Shown: positions 45,041 through 57,839, counted from the first letter of the stretch. The stretch: 64,000 bases of DNA from Antedon mediterranea (GCF_964355755.1 NC_092675.1:16629312-16693311); one strand, 5' to 3'. Notes: generated by a model not told the origin, from the letters alone. Made by a program: numbers and translations.

Positions 45041-48000
45041 CTAGAAGAAAAAACATACAAGTGCACATGAGCCTTATAAACATCTATACAATATTTTCCC
45101 CAGGACCTTTCAAGAGACCATGATACTTGTGTACATGTACAATTAACAATTACTGCAATTTAATTCTCCGCCCAATTTATATTAATTGGAGAACCGAAAA
45201 TGGCTTCAATCGGCTGCTCTCTCTCTCTCTCTATGGATATTGTGACAACGCTTCTTTAAGCCTGTTTTTCTGTCGTCACGTTATCGTTAACAATAATCTT
45301 CTACGTAAACTTTGAAATGTTAACGATTTACACAAAAAAGTACACGCTATCGTTATCACTTCAACTTGATCGTTTTCAAACGATCGTCGTTGAACTGTTT
45401 ACAATCAACGACCATATGATAGCGTCGAATAACGTCGACAGGAAAACAGGCTTACAGAATGTTGCAAACCTTAAAATCTAGGAACCACAGACTTCTTTAT
45501 TTATTTATTTATTTCCTTTATTGTAAACAGTGATGAAGTTGACATAAATATAATAATAAATATATATAAAAAAAAACATAGTATAACACAGTCCAAACAA
45601 GTAATACTAAAATATATCATAGTCCACAAATCAGTCTTTCAATGGCCATCATAGTCTATCCAGTAACACAAACCAAAAGGGGTTCACAATTTGCTTATCA
45701 TAACTCAGTTTCTGATCATTCACCAATCATTGAAAACTCCGTGGAAAGTAATTAAGTTTTTTGTGCGTTGTGTCCGAACTTTGGGGAGGGTGAACGATCT
45801 AACGCGTCGGAGCTGATGGTTGTGTGTGGGAGGTTTAGGTAAGAGAGAGTGTAATCTATGATCTTCTTTTTTCATTTTATCAAAGAATTTTCTTGACAAC
45901 TTCTTGCCATAGGACATACTGTACTTCAATAAAACCAGTTCTAAAATGTCCTTATGTGAAACGAAGTTTTCTAATATAATTCCGACAATATAATAATAGT
46001 ACAACAAGACTGAAGACCTTTATAACTTTATAAAATGCTGTACAACCTCACCTTGTGCTAATGCAAGAGCTGAAGAATTTGTGTTGATATTTCGGAGTGA
46101 GAACATGGCTCTGTAACGGTCAAATAGGGGCAAGTTCTCATTCAAAAGTTTTTGTTGAAGAAGTGCCAGGTCATCTTCTGTAGATGGTGGTGCTGGGTCA
46201 ACAGATTTGAATGGATTTTGACTTAATTTTTCATTTTTATCTTGACTGTTAAGCCATTTTATTCGTTCTACAGCTAGTTGACATGTTTCAGCAACCTAAA
46301 AAAGATAAATGACCAGTATAATCGACCACATATATCTACGCATGTTGCACCTAGGGGTGCAAATCAATAAAATAGTGATTATGTTTATTTTAGGATATTT
46401 TAGGTTGTTTTGTGAATTTTTTTTTTGTGTGTTGTATGTTAGATGTACTATCCAAATTAATGGAAATGAAATGAATGCTCCATAATGTGTAAAAAAAATT
46501 GTGACTTCATTCTGTATGTGGCTTACAAACAAGTACTATCATCATAATTACTGTACATTATCACTTTGTTGTTTGGCTTAATTAGGTATTTAAACATTAT
46601 TTTGTATTCACTTATTAATTTTTCCTCACCTCAATTACAGGATCATTGCTATATTCTTTTAAAACTTGAACCACACTATCACAGCCAATGGCACCAAGAG
46701 CTTCTCCTTTAAATATAGTTATATAAAACGGGTCATACTAAAAATCTACGTCCAGCAGGGCCCGAAATCACCTTGTGGGCCCAGTAAGGTTTTATGATAT
46801 AACATTTTATTAAGTACATCCTAACATTATATTTAACTTTATTCTAATATTTAATTGTACATTTTATTTTATACATTTTTAAATTAAAGATGTATTGTCC
46901 CCATGAAACATGAAAAATGAAGAATAAAATCTTTTAATAAACCATTTTGAAGAAAGAAAAAAAAAAAAAAAAAAAAAAAAATGTATTATTTCACTTATAG
47001 AAAGACAAACGAAATGGTTAATTTCATTTTTTTTTTTTATGTAAATCATTTTTTTTTATGTAAATCATTTTTTTTTCTCAATCCAGTTTTTGGTCAAATT
47101 GAATAACTTTACGTGACATGAAATAACATATTCAACACAAATTAAATAAAACATTTTTAGGGGGACAATATATCTTTAATTTAAGTCAAAATAATAATTA
47201 GGTTTATTCCGAAACTGAAGACCGTCCTCTGTGATAAGTGATGTTTTGTGGTGTTGAAGCGGACGGTTGACGCATTTAGAATAAAAAGTTTAACAATATT
47301 TTAACTAATTTTAACTTGCTTCTGGAAAGAAAAGAAGGTTGTGAACGGCGCCCAGTGGGTGAACAGACCACCCCTTCCGCTGAATGTGGCCGCTGCCACA
47401 ATAGCTTGATTTGCATATACGGGGTATGCAGATGTTAACATGGGACCTCGGCGCTGCCCGATCCGGTCTATTTGCAGCAGGGCACCAAGAAGGTAAGGAC
47501 AGAACCAAAAACCGAAAAAACCAAAAACAACTTACTTGGTCATGCTCTACTACTTGTGTAATTATTAGGACAGTGGAACTAATAAGGAAAGCTTATGTGT
47601 GTTAACTTCACAGTAGCATTATCGATCTCCTTTCTTTGCATCAGGGGAAGGTTTAGTTAATAATAATAATAGAAGCATGCTCAGCCAAGTTTTAAACTGC
47701 TGGAGCCAAGAAACCGACGAACGTGGCCGGCACTCAACCAGATGGCAGTGGCGGGCATCAAGAAAGGGAAGATACATGAAGACATCTGGCAGCCTTGTAC
47801 GGCCAGCACATTATAAGCATATGGAAAAGCACAAGGAGAGCGACTGACCAAGCGCGAATGGCTGTGCCACTGGTTGTGCATGGGACATCGGCCTTGTGTG
47901 GTTTGACTGGTTACAGAGAGATCTACAACTTTCTCGACATGCGGCCCTCTGGGACATGGAGCGAGCGGTTTGGCTGAGAAGCAGCCTCCAGTCTGTGGAA

Positions 48001-49866
48001 GTATTAGGCTGGATTGCACTGTTTGGCGATCCAACCTCGTATCCCAATCGAACGCGAGATCAATGACTTGATGAGGCATGGTTGTGCAATGGGCTTGGGA
48101 GTGGCTCCTGGCTACTCGTCGACAACGGCCAAATTTGATAGGCTTCTGGCTGATCACGAGATGGTTGAGTAATCGGGATTGTTGGATTGGACCATTCGGC
48201 CCCACTCACGGACTGGCCAAGGTAGGACCAACATTTGAAGTTGTTGAGGTCTTGGACAGCCACCACCACCGTGTCCACAGTTTGGATATCACCAGAATAC
48301 AATGTGATTGCAATGCTACTACTAGAGAAGAGTGTTACTATCGTGTCTTGGACATTTTTCGTCTAAACCGCGTGTCAAAGGAACAGCGGCTGCTACTAGT
48401 AGACTATGCTTCTTGGAGGGTGTAGCTACCGCCTACCGCCGGCACTTCCCCAAGTGAAGACCGGCGACTGCTGATGGAATCCAGCGGACCGGACTATCCT
48501 CCTGTTGGATATAGACAGGTCATGGATCTGACATGGACAACGGTCGACGTGCTTGTTTTATAATATTATTATAGGCCATTACAGTGATACCTAAAATCAC
48601 TACAAAATTATTTAACATGTACATTGTATGTACAGTACTAGATATCATTACAAAAATACTAAACTATTAACTAGTAAGATACGGCGCTACTGCAGTTTCG
48701 CACCACACCGTTATATCTTCGATTTCTCACCTAAATTTTTCTTTGTTACACTCACAACATAATATTATGTAACATGTTTATACGATTCGACCACTTACGA
48801 AGTAATTTTTTTTAAATAACAATACTTTTCAAAACATTTTAAACAATACACTGAACTCGATGTCAACACACGGCGAAATGTTCGCCATCTTTTATTTATC
48901 ACTTAATTGCCAGAATGTATGCTTCATTTTCCCCAAAAAATGTAGAAACTATAGAGGCCAGTGTTATAAAATCCGATTACACATATATAGGCCTAGGCCT
49001 ATTTAGTTTTGAAAGGCAACAAATATTTTCAGCTGGCACAAGAGATGTTTAATTAATATTTCATTATTAATATTAGTATTATTATTCATATTAATAGGTC
49101 CTATCAATGTTTTATGTACAGACTCATATCGTCGCCGTTTTGATATGTACAGCTAGCTCTTTGCAGTTTAAAAATAAAAACAGAAAATAAAACATACATT
49201 GATTTCTGGCAATTTTCTGATTCTAAAATGGCCACAGTTCGATCGAGGTATTCGCGGAAATGGAGCTGTTTTGAAAGGCATTTTTTGTTGTGATAAAGGT
49301 AAATATAACAGTGGCTAAATCATGGAAACATGTTACATAATGGCCCAAAATTGTATGATTTAACAGTGTGGTGCGAAACTGCAGTAGCACCTAAGATACT
49401 CTGCGTATATTAGTATGATGACCATATAAAACAATTAAATTTATTCTATACTACCTACTCTGTAGGGTGTAGGCCTTCTTTCTCCACACAAAACAATTCA
49501 TAATTAGAAAATAATTTTCTAAATTACTACAGTATAAATGAAATATTCTATTTTATTAATTTTATAAATATATCACTAAATTTATTAATTACCTGCTTCG
49601 TGTCTAACCATAGCATCTTGATGTGTATCTTTTAACACCGTAATAAGCTTTGGTATGGCGTATTTATCTTGCATTTGTCCTAAACAATATGCGCATTCAT
49701 GTTTAAGCAGGGCTGACGGGTCAGAAAAGCATTCATTTATGTAGTCAATCGCGGCCTCTCCGCCCAGGTTTCGTAAAGTAAACAATGCCCGAAACCGCTC
49801 GGGCAAGGGCCTAGCTACATCACATAATTTTGCACCAATTCTTTTAATTTCAAAAATATCTGGCAT
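44733..49866 (-). CDS. DOHH: DOHH deoxyhypusine hydroxylase, complete gene
   Basis: Exons in transcript order are 49866-49593, 46706-46630, 46295-46052 and 45040-44733; phases 1, 0, 1 join to 300 codons plus stop (human DOHH 302). The protein is an alpha-helical HEAT-repeat dimer-like fold with four metal-binding His-Glu pairs: [14 protein letters not shown] (H56, E57), [14 protein letters not shown] (H89, E90), [14 protein letters not shown] (H209, E210) and [12 protein letters not shown] (H242, E243), all intact. Family knowledge: a cytosolic di-iron enzyme that hydroxylates deoxyhypusine to hypusine on eIF5A, the last step after deoxyhypusine synthase. The start is the ATG of MPDIFEI. The gene is convergent with SLC44A1. 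Confidence 0.96.
45259..45452. mobile_element. 194-bp MITE with AGCCTGTTTT ends in DOHH intron 3
   Basis: The ends AGCCTGTTTTTCTGTCG and CGACAGGAAAACAGGCT are inverted repeats with one mismatch. Inner ATCGTT/AACGAT motifs also pair, so much of it can fold back. Confidence 0.8.
46052..46295 (-). CDS. DOHH: DOHH exon 3
   Basis: 244 nt, phase 0 to 1, donor AAG/gtgagg. It encodes [12 protein letters not shown], the charged linker between the two HEAT halves, [12 protein letters not shown] and [13 protein letters not shown]. Confidence 0.95.
46630..46706 (-). CDS. DOHH: DOHH exon 2
   Basis: 77 nt, phase 1 to 0, acceptor tttaaag, donor GAG/gtgagg. It encodes [20 protein letters not shown] and DPVIE, completing the second HEAT unit. 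Confidence 0.93.
46884..47179. mobile_element. 300-bp MITE with TTAAAGATRTATTGTCCCC ends and poly-A run
   Basis: The left TTAAAGATGTATTGTCCCC and right GGGGACAATATATCTTTAA are inverted repeats with one mismatch. A run of about 27 A residues lies at 46956-46981, near the left end. Confidence 0.75.
47320..48560. other. Unidentified GC-rich block in DOHH intron 1
   Basis: A 1.2-kb stretch markedly richer in G and C than everything around it. Overlapping open frames exist on both strands (plus 48078-48425, minus 47681-48205), neither with a recognised domain. The plus-strand frame contains [16 protein letters not shown] and [14 protein letters not shown]. It might be a decayed retroelement or other inserted sequence; identity unknown. 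Confidence 0.5.
48683..49391. mobile_element. hAT-like non-autonomous element, 709 bp, in DOHH intron 1
   Basis: TIRs of 31 bp start GGCGCTACTGCAGTTTCGCA on the left and GGTGCTACTGCAGTTTCGCA on the inverted right. The identical 8-bp TAAGATAC flanks both sides (48675-48682 and 49392-49399), the hAT-type target duplication. No transposase remains. Confidence 0.92.
49593..49866 (-). CDS. DOHH: DOHH exon 1
   Basis: 274 nt from ATG to GCAG/gtaatt. It encodes [14 protein letters not shown] and the first two His-Glu pairs. Confidence 0.95.
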
Positions 49867-52154
49867 GGTAACAGCTTTCAATACTTTATCAGAATAATAT
49901 CAAAATTGTAAAGTTTTTATATTACAAAAATAAAATTGTCATTTTAACGTTTTAAGCCAGCAAAAATGAACATGTGCGACGGCGACATACAAAACGTAAA
50001 ATTGTTTTTCGTATATATGGTACGCCAACGTCGCCAATATTACTTGTTCTTCTATATATAAATTTACGTAAGGGCAAAATTCGGTAAATCGCGCGTTATT
50101 TCTAGAATGTTTACTCGATGGTATATTAAGTTGGTTAGATCTCGGTACTGATTTTAACCACCTGATGTAACCCTGTTTACCAATTAAAAATCAAAAGTCG
50201 GTGAGCAGTCTTAAAGTAACAAGTAAACTGAAATTGCATTTTCTCGAGACCTGCTTATCTAAAAAACTTCATTTTTGTACAAGAAGAGGCAAGTTATAAT
50301 TTGTGATTTGTAATTTTAAAACATAATTTGATTTTATTTACAGGTTTTTTTAATAAGAGTAGTTTTAAAATATTTCTTTTAAAATTCACCCGTTTGTTTT
50401 GGCGTTGCTGTTCTATTGTTAGTCAACTGATACATATTGTTAGTTGAAAGACTGGTTCATAACCATTAAACTAAATTCGCATACACATGCTTGTAGTGAA
50501 ATTAGCCTAAATCACACACAGCATTAAGACATACACAAATATATATGTATTCCCGGAGAAATCTTATGTAGAAGAATATTACAGTAGGTGGAGGTACGGT
50601 ATGCACTCTCTAATCTAGGATAATAAGAAATATTTCTTACAAAAAACGCCGCTCAAATTTTTGACTAAAAAATTGTAATCATTGTTCTTTCTTCAGATAT
50701 AATGCTTTATCATATCAATTATTTTGGTTTAACAATCAGTAGTAAACATTTTGTGTAAATATAGTCTGGCCTACTGTACAGAACAAATAATCATAAACTA
50801 AACTACAGTATTGTAGGCTACATATTTCAGGGTAGGAGCATGGATCTATCTAATATTTATAGGTCCATGGTAGGAGCATCAATTACTCCCTAATTTGACG
50901 CGGCTCACATAGGCCTACTACCTAGCAAGGGATAACGATGCAACATTAAAAGTTAATAGCATACATTGCCTGTTGATATTTTGTATCAATTTTAAAATAA
51001 AGAATTATGAAAATCTGACATGTATAATTTTTGAAATATATGGTCCAAAACATCGTCGTGTTTAGCCACTAACGAAGTAAAAAAAAAATTGCAATTGTAT
51101 GAACTTTAAAAATTACGGGTTTTATATTAGTACAGTAATATATTTTATACCGTATATTAACATTGTAAAATTCAATCAAATATGATATTACATTATTTTT
51201 AATTTATTAAATAAAAAGATTGTTTTTTCAAAGAATTTCAATACAATGTTTTCCCGTGTATTTGACATGCAGTCCTCAGTACATCTTGACTCAAGTCAAG
51301 TTAACCAGGGCGAGAATCCAAAATCGTTCAACCGTGAGGCCTCATAGACTCTCTTTTCCCAGACATTTTTTGGGTCCAGCAACTTGGACCTATCAATTAG
51401 TCGAGTTTACAAAATACCGAAAATGTCAGCCGTAGATAATAAGCTTTCCGCTTGATATAGCTTCTGAATGCGTGGTCCTCTAAGGATATAGCTGGCTAAA
51501 GCCGCGGCACCATAATAAATTGTTAAACATATATATTTTAAAATTGAGAGTATTGTTTCGCAACTTTAAAATATGCTTTGTTATTTCATCATTAATAAAT
51601 CCAAATACTTTTTAAATTGTCTTCAAAACAATGGACTTATGGTTAATTTTTCCCCTACGTTTTTGTGAATAATTTATTTTTTTCGATTCAAGATGAATTA
51701 ATATGATGAGATATTTAAATGACCTATTTAAAAATTTTTGTTAAATTCAGGGAAACGTTTGTATTGACAGTATATTTAAATGAAATTGTTTGTACAATGG
51801 ACATCATATGTGAACGTCGTAAATATAGCTTTATTTCTCTTCCTTTTTGAATGTGCCACTCTGTTGTCTCAGACACAACTTCATATGTTTAACATTTGCA
51901 AAAGTTTTCACAGAAAGCATATATACCTATTCGAGCAGATGATCCCTCAGACTTTTAAAGCCAGATAACATAAATCACTAAAATAAACAAGTTAGAAACG
52001 AAATAGTATTTATCAGTGATTTTTAATTAATATCAATCTTCTGGTAATTCATTATACAAATAGAAAACACATTTGATATTAATACTGCATCAGCCATTGA
52101 AAAAAATAGGATACCAGCCTGATGATCATGCATGTTCCAATTCGTTAACATCAA
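49867..52154. other. Upstream region of DOHH, no gene seen
   Basis: It contains the DOHH promoter side and AT-rich sequence. A short open block at 51270-51430 has a cag acceptor-like start but no convincing donor or family match. Confidence 0.5.
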
Positions 52155-52725
52155 CTATTGAAGCATGTTTGCGTGACTTGTCTCTCTCACTAAAAGTGTA
52201 CGCCTCGTCAAGAATGGCGACGTTTCTGACGCAGGTCTAAATCTAGTCGGATTTGACTTTCGTCCAATAAGCGGACTGTTAGGGCAGCTGCTATGTGTAT
52301 TCAATTCAGGTAAGAAATGCCGTGGTTTTGACGTCGTGGTGCTTTTTATGTCGTCCGGGTTTGATACCACATTCACTTGACCATGATAGTGTGAATATAA
52401 AAATCTTCCTCCAACTGAAATACGTCGATCTTTATGCACAATGTCCTCTGTTAGTCCGTGAAGTATATTTTCTGACGTAGAGTTTACACCATCCAAACTT
52501 GTGGATCGAATCAAGTTGTTTCTATTAATATTCCGGCCTATGAAAACCATTTTAGCATGTTCCACAGCCTGAAGTTTGTGCTTTAATTCCTTCTCAATGG
52601 CTTCTAATTTCTTCCCAAGCTGAATCTGCTCCTGGTTATTTGCCACATGTACATGTTTAGCCGATATAGGACCCTGGTTTAAAACTGGTCTTCGATACGA
52701 GGAATGATGCATTTCCATGCCTTTC
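52155..52725 (-). CDS. Unrecognised gene, long 3'-terminal coding exon
   Basis: A 571-nt open frame on the minus strand ends at TAG (52157-52155). It is preceded by a good acceptor (gtatttttatttag), so at least one exon lies upstream; phase 2 would be needed if coding starts there. The first ATG in the exon (52718) has G at -3 and +4 and gives 187 residues. The protein has a short charged helical stretch (LGKKLEAIEKELKHKLQAVE, likely coiled coil) followed by a Ser/Arg/Asn-rich, probably disordered tail. No membrane segment or catalytic motif. It sits upstream of DOHH on the same strand. Composition and splice site support a real gene; function unknown. Confidence 0.6.
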
Positions 52726-53002
52726 CTAAATAAAAATACGGTACATAGCCTACACATAGACCAGCATTGTTTATACTTTATAAATTATCAGTTTTGTATA
52801 TTATCACTGTTTACTTTGTATAGACTGTGAGCTTCTTCATGAATCGTTTAACGATATCACGGGGCATCATCCGATAACATTATTATTAATTGAGATAAGT
52901 TCAAAACATTGTAAATATCTCAATAATTAACCACGTACTATTGATAAACACTGGAACTTCAACTTGCGACACATCGCGGCGGGTGCTGTATATACTGGAG
53001 AG

Positions 53003-53341
53003 TGATGGTGTAATGGTAATATCGGACTAGCATGTGTGATAGGCATTTCGAGGTTATCTGTACCATACTAATTGCATCCTTAGGCAAGATGCTTTACTCT
53101 CATTGTCTCGTCCTTCGGATGGAATGTAAAGCCGTTGGTCCCGTGTACTTAACAGTGCACGTTAAAGAACTTGTTTGGTACACTATTTGAAAAGAGTAGG
53201 GGATCGTCTCCCGGTGTGCTGATCTGGTAGGCGCTGCACTGCTGGCTGCCGTGGGTCCGTGGAGGGCCTAATCCGAATTTCCTCAGTTTCCAGTTAAGCT
53301 TGAGGACAAATATGAATACCTTTACCTTTACCTTTACCTTT
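53003..53341 (+). mobile_element. SINE with conserved core and CTTTAC tail
   Basis: It begins with a tRNA-like promoter region (GGTGTAATGGTAATATCGGA), has a core GTGCACGTTAAAGAACTTG, GAAAAGAGTAGG and TCCCGGTGTGCTG, and ends in a tandem CTTTAC repeat typical of a SINE tail. Cores at 28555 and 30031 are related. Confidence 0.75.
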
Positions 53342-53652
53342 ATTAATGTTCTTTTTCATGAACTTTATTTATTTAGGCCTACCTACTCCTTATACATAGA
53401 ACCCGCGTTTATTTGAACCATTGACTGCGACAGGCCCTATAAAATATCCCATCTTTTAATTTAATTGTTGCATTATCTATATATTTACACATTATGAAAT
53501 AATTATTATAATAATTAATTATTAGCTTATATAAATTGGCTCATTGAAACAAAGGCGTATTTTTAATGCAATTTCGGCGCGTCATAACTAACATTTTATA
53601 TACTGCCCTCAGTTTTATTTAAGATGTAAAATAAAACCCCTTTCGTGTATCC

Positions 53653-53726
53653 GGCGCTGTGGCTTAGTTGGTTAAAGCGCCTGTCTAGTAAACAGGAGAT
53701 CCCCGGTTCAAATCCGGGCAGTGCCT
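53653..53726 (+). tRNA. tRNA-Thr (anticodon AGU)
   Basis: Complete cloverleaf: acceptor GGCGCTG/CAGTGCC (7 pairs, one G-T), D arm GCTT/AAGC, anticodon stem CCTGT/ACAGG with loop CTAGTAA (AGT), T arm CCCGG-TTCAAAT-CCGGG. No intron. A T-run follows at once and can terminate Pol III. Confidence 0.96.
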
Positions 53727-54095
53727 CTTTTTTTTTAAATTTTTTTTAAAGTGAATTTTTTTCCTGGTGTAATAATTATCATTTCCAATTTTTTGTATGG
53801 TATATTTTTTAAAAATAATATTTAAATTAAGGATCCAATATCCCATTCATCCATGACTGCATCATGTATCCACTGCTGAGGAATAGGAGGGGTGGTGAGT
53901 GTATGAGAAAACAACGCGCCCGAATTTCAGAAAAAAACTAACAAAAGTTCAATACTGATCTAGTTAGCTAAGGTTTTCTTTTCAAGACAAATCTGCGCCG
54001 TTTTGTTTGCACGTCATATGCACTGTATACGTACAAACATATGAAGTCTATTTGATAATGATAATAGTCACTTCCTGTGTGCATTCGCGCACGAA

Positions 54096-54274
54096 AGCTT
54101 GGTTCCCACTAGAACGTAACGCAAGGACGTAAACGCAACGCAAGCGTTTTAACCAATGACAAGCGAAGTTATAGACAGTTAGCAATCACAAGCGAATAAG
54201 CCATCGCTTGTAATTGGTCAATTCACTTGCATTGCGTTACGTCCTTGTGTTGCGTCGCTAGTGGGAACCACGCT
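54096..54274. mobile_element. 179-bp MITE, TGGTTCCCACTAG family, copy 2
   Basis: Same length and nearly the same sequence as 16559-16737 in reverse orientation; ends AGCTTGGTTCCCACTAG and inverse. The 3-bp flanks differ (GAA, TTA), so the target duplication has decayed. Confidence 0.88.
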
Positions 54275-55169
54275 TTATGTCCAAGACGTACGCACCTCAT
54301 GCCACACTGATACAAACAAAAAATGACAAGAAGTTCAAATTAGTGAGGGAACAATCTTTACATTCAAAATGTTAATATTGTAAATTCCATTAAAAGTATA
54401 TACTCTGTCGGTTGATGACTTATAATTAGGCCCTACATGTAGGCTTACAATATTATTGATTAACTCGTCAATATTGCTAATTCAGTATTGTGTGAATAAT
54501 TGGACTATGATACCCTCATGATGAGTACTAAATGAAAAACAGAAGATAAGTTAAATGAATGTAAATAGCGGGGATAGCCAATCGCAAAGGAAATACTAGA
54601 GGTCATGACCTATGATTGAATGAATGAGTGAGTGCTCACAGCACATTCAGTCTGTTCTTATATTGCGTACGCCTTCGTTGTAAAGACAGGATTTAAGTGT
54701 GTACAGTATAGGATTGTATTTGCTGTTCCGCACATAACAACCGATACACCACAGCCTACATATTCGTTCAATGCTTTCATATGCATATTAGGGTATGGCA
54801 TCGATAGCCAAGGTTTGTACATTTTCACGCCTTTCTTCATTTTCATTTCTCTGATATTGGACGAACCACTGTTTTACAAAAAATGCGAGACTTTATTAAT
54901 TTTGCATTGTTTATAATTATATACCGTACCGTCGTATAATTCGCTTTTGTCATTTCGCATCAGGTGGATTTATCGCCGGATTGTCCGATGACTTGTTCCA
55001 ACCTATCTGTGAATTGCTTTTATTTGCCAATTTTACCACAAGAAAGTTTTCTTTTTTCTCTACTAAACAAGGTCCTGTCCACATATTGTCATTGGATTAC
55101 TAATTTACATGAATTATAGGATAATACATACGGAATTTATTTTATGCAGTTAAATTAATTTGTTTTCAG

Positions 55170-55278
55170 TTTTTCGGCAAGGACTCGCACAAGTCCCATT
55201 CTAAGGACGGCGACATGTTCAAGAAAAAAGCATCTCCGTCTGGTGCAGCTTCTTTAACAACGGAATATAATAATTTTG
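55170..55278 (+). CDS. Unrecognised gene, internal coding exon
   Basis: 109 nt between a strong acceptor (tttgttttcag) and donor TTTG/gtgagt; phase 0 to 1. It encodes a Lys/His/Ser-rich, disordered-looking peptide with FFGKDSHKSHSKDGDMFKKK and SLTTEYNNF. No family recognised. GC content and splice sites support a real exon; the start codon would be upstream or the internal Met. Confidence 0.65.
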
Positions 55279-55426
55279 GTGAGTAAATTAACAAAATGCT
55301 AATCAACTAACGTAATCGTTTAAAACAAATATTTTTGTAATGAGCACCATTTTTAAAAAGTTTATTTTAAAAGGACTATAAGTAAAAAATTGTCCAATAT
55401 TCCATTGAGCAAGTGATTGTATAGAG

Positions 55427-55688
55427 GCCCGTTTCTACTGAGCAATTTGGATTTAAATTCCGTATTTTAAAAGAGTTTGTTGCCAACAGAAACAGTTCCA
55501 CTAAAAAGAATCGATTTTCAATCAGGTATTTAAAAAATCGGGTTGATTCCGGACTATCGTCAAATACCGGTTTTTACGACAGGTTTTTCGTGAACCAATT
55601 CTGAAGCAATTTTTAGCTGTAATGCGATCTTTTTTTAAAACCGGTTAGGAAGAAACCCATTCTTTTTGGATTGTTCAATAGAAACTCA
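55427..55688. mobile_element. 260-bp MITE with CCCGTTTCTACTGA ends
   Basis: The left CCGTTTCTACTGAGCAAT and right ATTGTTCAATAGAAACTC form imperfect inverted repeats; inner ACCGGTTT/AAACCGG motifs add to the fold. Confidence 0.5.
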
Positions 55689-57610
55689 AAGGTAGACCTA
55701 GTCAATGCTGATTTGCGTTTGTTTTATACTCTCAATGAACCATTATAGCTTTATGATTAAACCATGATAATTTACTTTTTTTACATAATCTAGCAAGTAG
55801 CAATCACGAGAGGAAGTCGATATTTTAGAGATAACTTTAGCTGTCGTTGTTTGAACAGAAAGATTATTGATTAGTACAGGTATTACAGAACATTTAGACA
55901 CACTATTCAACGATTCGTTCTGTATTCAAATTCAACTTATTACTAATTGACGTTTAATCTTAATTCCATAAGCATGGGGTCTTTGACAAAAAAATCGATA
56001 TGCCTTTCAAAGAAATATATGCGTCGTGTTGGCCACTGGATATTATCCTTTAATAGTGCTTGTTTACAGCTGTTGTAGTGAAGGAAACAAACGATTTTGT
56101 CTGTAGTTATGTGATTCTTAGTATCGGAATCATTGTGAATAAAGGCCTACCCCATCATGACAAATAGGCCTAACCCTATATTTACTACTTCTCAAAGACG
56201 CCCTGCTCCGCCCATGGTTACCATAAGATCACTTGTCACACATTAGTTGCTCCAAATGGTGCACGTATAAAGAATAGCATGGTTTTTGTCAAACTCATCA
56301 TGTAGGCCCTAATGGGCATATCAACATGTTATACTACCGGAGTAAAATATATAACGGATACTTTATAATGGTATTCGGCATCATTGTACAGTATAGAACT
56401 CCTCAGTTTATGCAGACACCCCTGGGACCCAAAAAGTGTTTATTTAATAGGGTGTCCCCTGAAATAAGGTTAGACGTGTTACACCACTGCACTTTGTTCG
56501 CTAAATAGAAAGCGTCACTTTGGTTACCCTGAGGGGTTGACTATTGTTTGTTAGAGCCTACTATCTGCACCTCGTTCGCTTCGCTGGAACGCGTCCCGTT
56601 AATAGGGGTTTTCATAGGCTTCCAAAAGAAAGTGTACCCTTATGACAGTCCCGTATACACTATTTCTTGTCTTGTGCTAACTCAAGATTCAAGAATTCAA
56701 TATTCCATTGATTCTTGTTTGAGACGCTCAAAATAAATTATAATATATCTAAATAATAGCGGATTTAAATTACCTGTGCAGAATTACTATATTATGATAT
56801 TTCCCATTGTCTATTTGAGCAATTTGTACAACGACTAGGCTCCAAATAGCGTCTATTAATACGATTTGAATGACAGAACTATAAGTAGGACTATCTTTCT
56901 TACATACTACACAGCCCGCATATTAATCGATATAATTGACTCAGGCATCGTAGTGTATTACCAAACCTCCTGAACTACTTATGGTTGGTAACAAGTCGTT
57001 GATGGACCGTTCACGCTCATCTACAATGATAATAAAATAAAGCACTGAATCGAGGCTTAGGCATAATGAACATAAATATTTACATACATGAAATTGAAAC
57101 TTTATGCATAAAATACGAGTCTACGATATTTTTTACATAAGTTAGTTACAGGATGAAATATTGAGAATAAAATTGCAGAGGAAAGGACAACAGTTTTATT
57201 TGTAAAACAGGACTAGTTATTAATGTAACATTATAGTTATCATAAAAAATCCTATTTTACAATGAGACGGTTATACTATAATCTGAGACAGATTCGATTT
57301 TGCTGTATAAAATGTCCATTGAGGAAGAATAATCAATTCATTTGATCTTTTCCAATCCGTTTAGCAGTTCGGTTGTTGGTTTATTGTACATTAATGAGAA
57401 ATATTATGAAAGACATGAACCTACGGTGCTATCTTTGTCGGTTTAAACAACAGCAACGTGATGTTCACTAACATATATGAGTCAGTAGAGTGTACGTGGA
57501 AGTGTACGGTATTTCGACCATTTCTCTACAAAATTGTAGCAATTGGTCACTCATATTCCTCGAACCAATCAAAACCACAATCGATGCATGCATCAAGTTG
57601 TCTCTGTTTG

Positions 57611-57633
57611 ACCATGGAGCATAGCTCCATGGT
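57611..57633. other. Perfect 10-bp palindromic hairpin
   Basis: ACCATGGAGC, a 3-base loop ATA, then GCTCCATGGT. Confidence 0.6.
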
Positions 57634-57721
57634 TTGACCGTCAATTTTGATAATTTGATTTCTTTCTGTGTGACCTATCAAAATTGTCTGAATAGATCGA
57701 TACCGATTGGTCATTGTATTA

Positions 57722-57839
57722 TTTTGTTGGATATTGATTGACTTTAATCTCATCTTCTTGACCTTCTGACGCATCCAAATTGATAAGAGAAGTATCAGCT
57801 GTAAACATGTATGTAAGTTCGCTCCCACTGACGGATACC
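57722..57839 (-). CDS. Possible terminal coding exon, low support
   Basis: The acceptor acatttttag is followed by an open frame giving VSVSGSELTYMFTADTSLIN and an acidic end to a TAA at about 57722. Another frame from the same acceptor is open to 57547. Acidic, low-complexity, no family match; may be chance. Confidence 0.25.
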
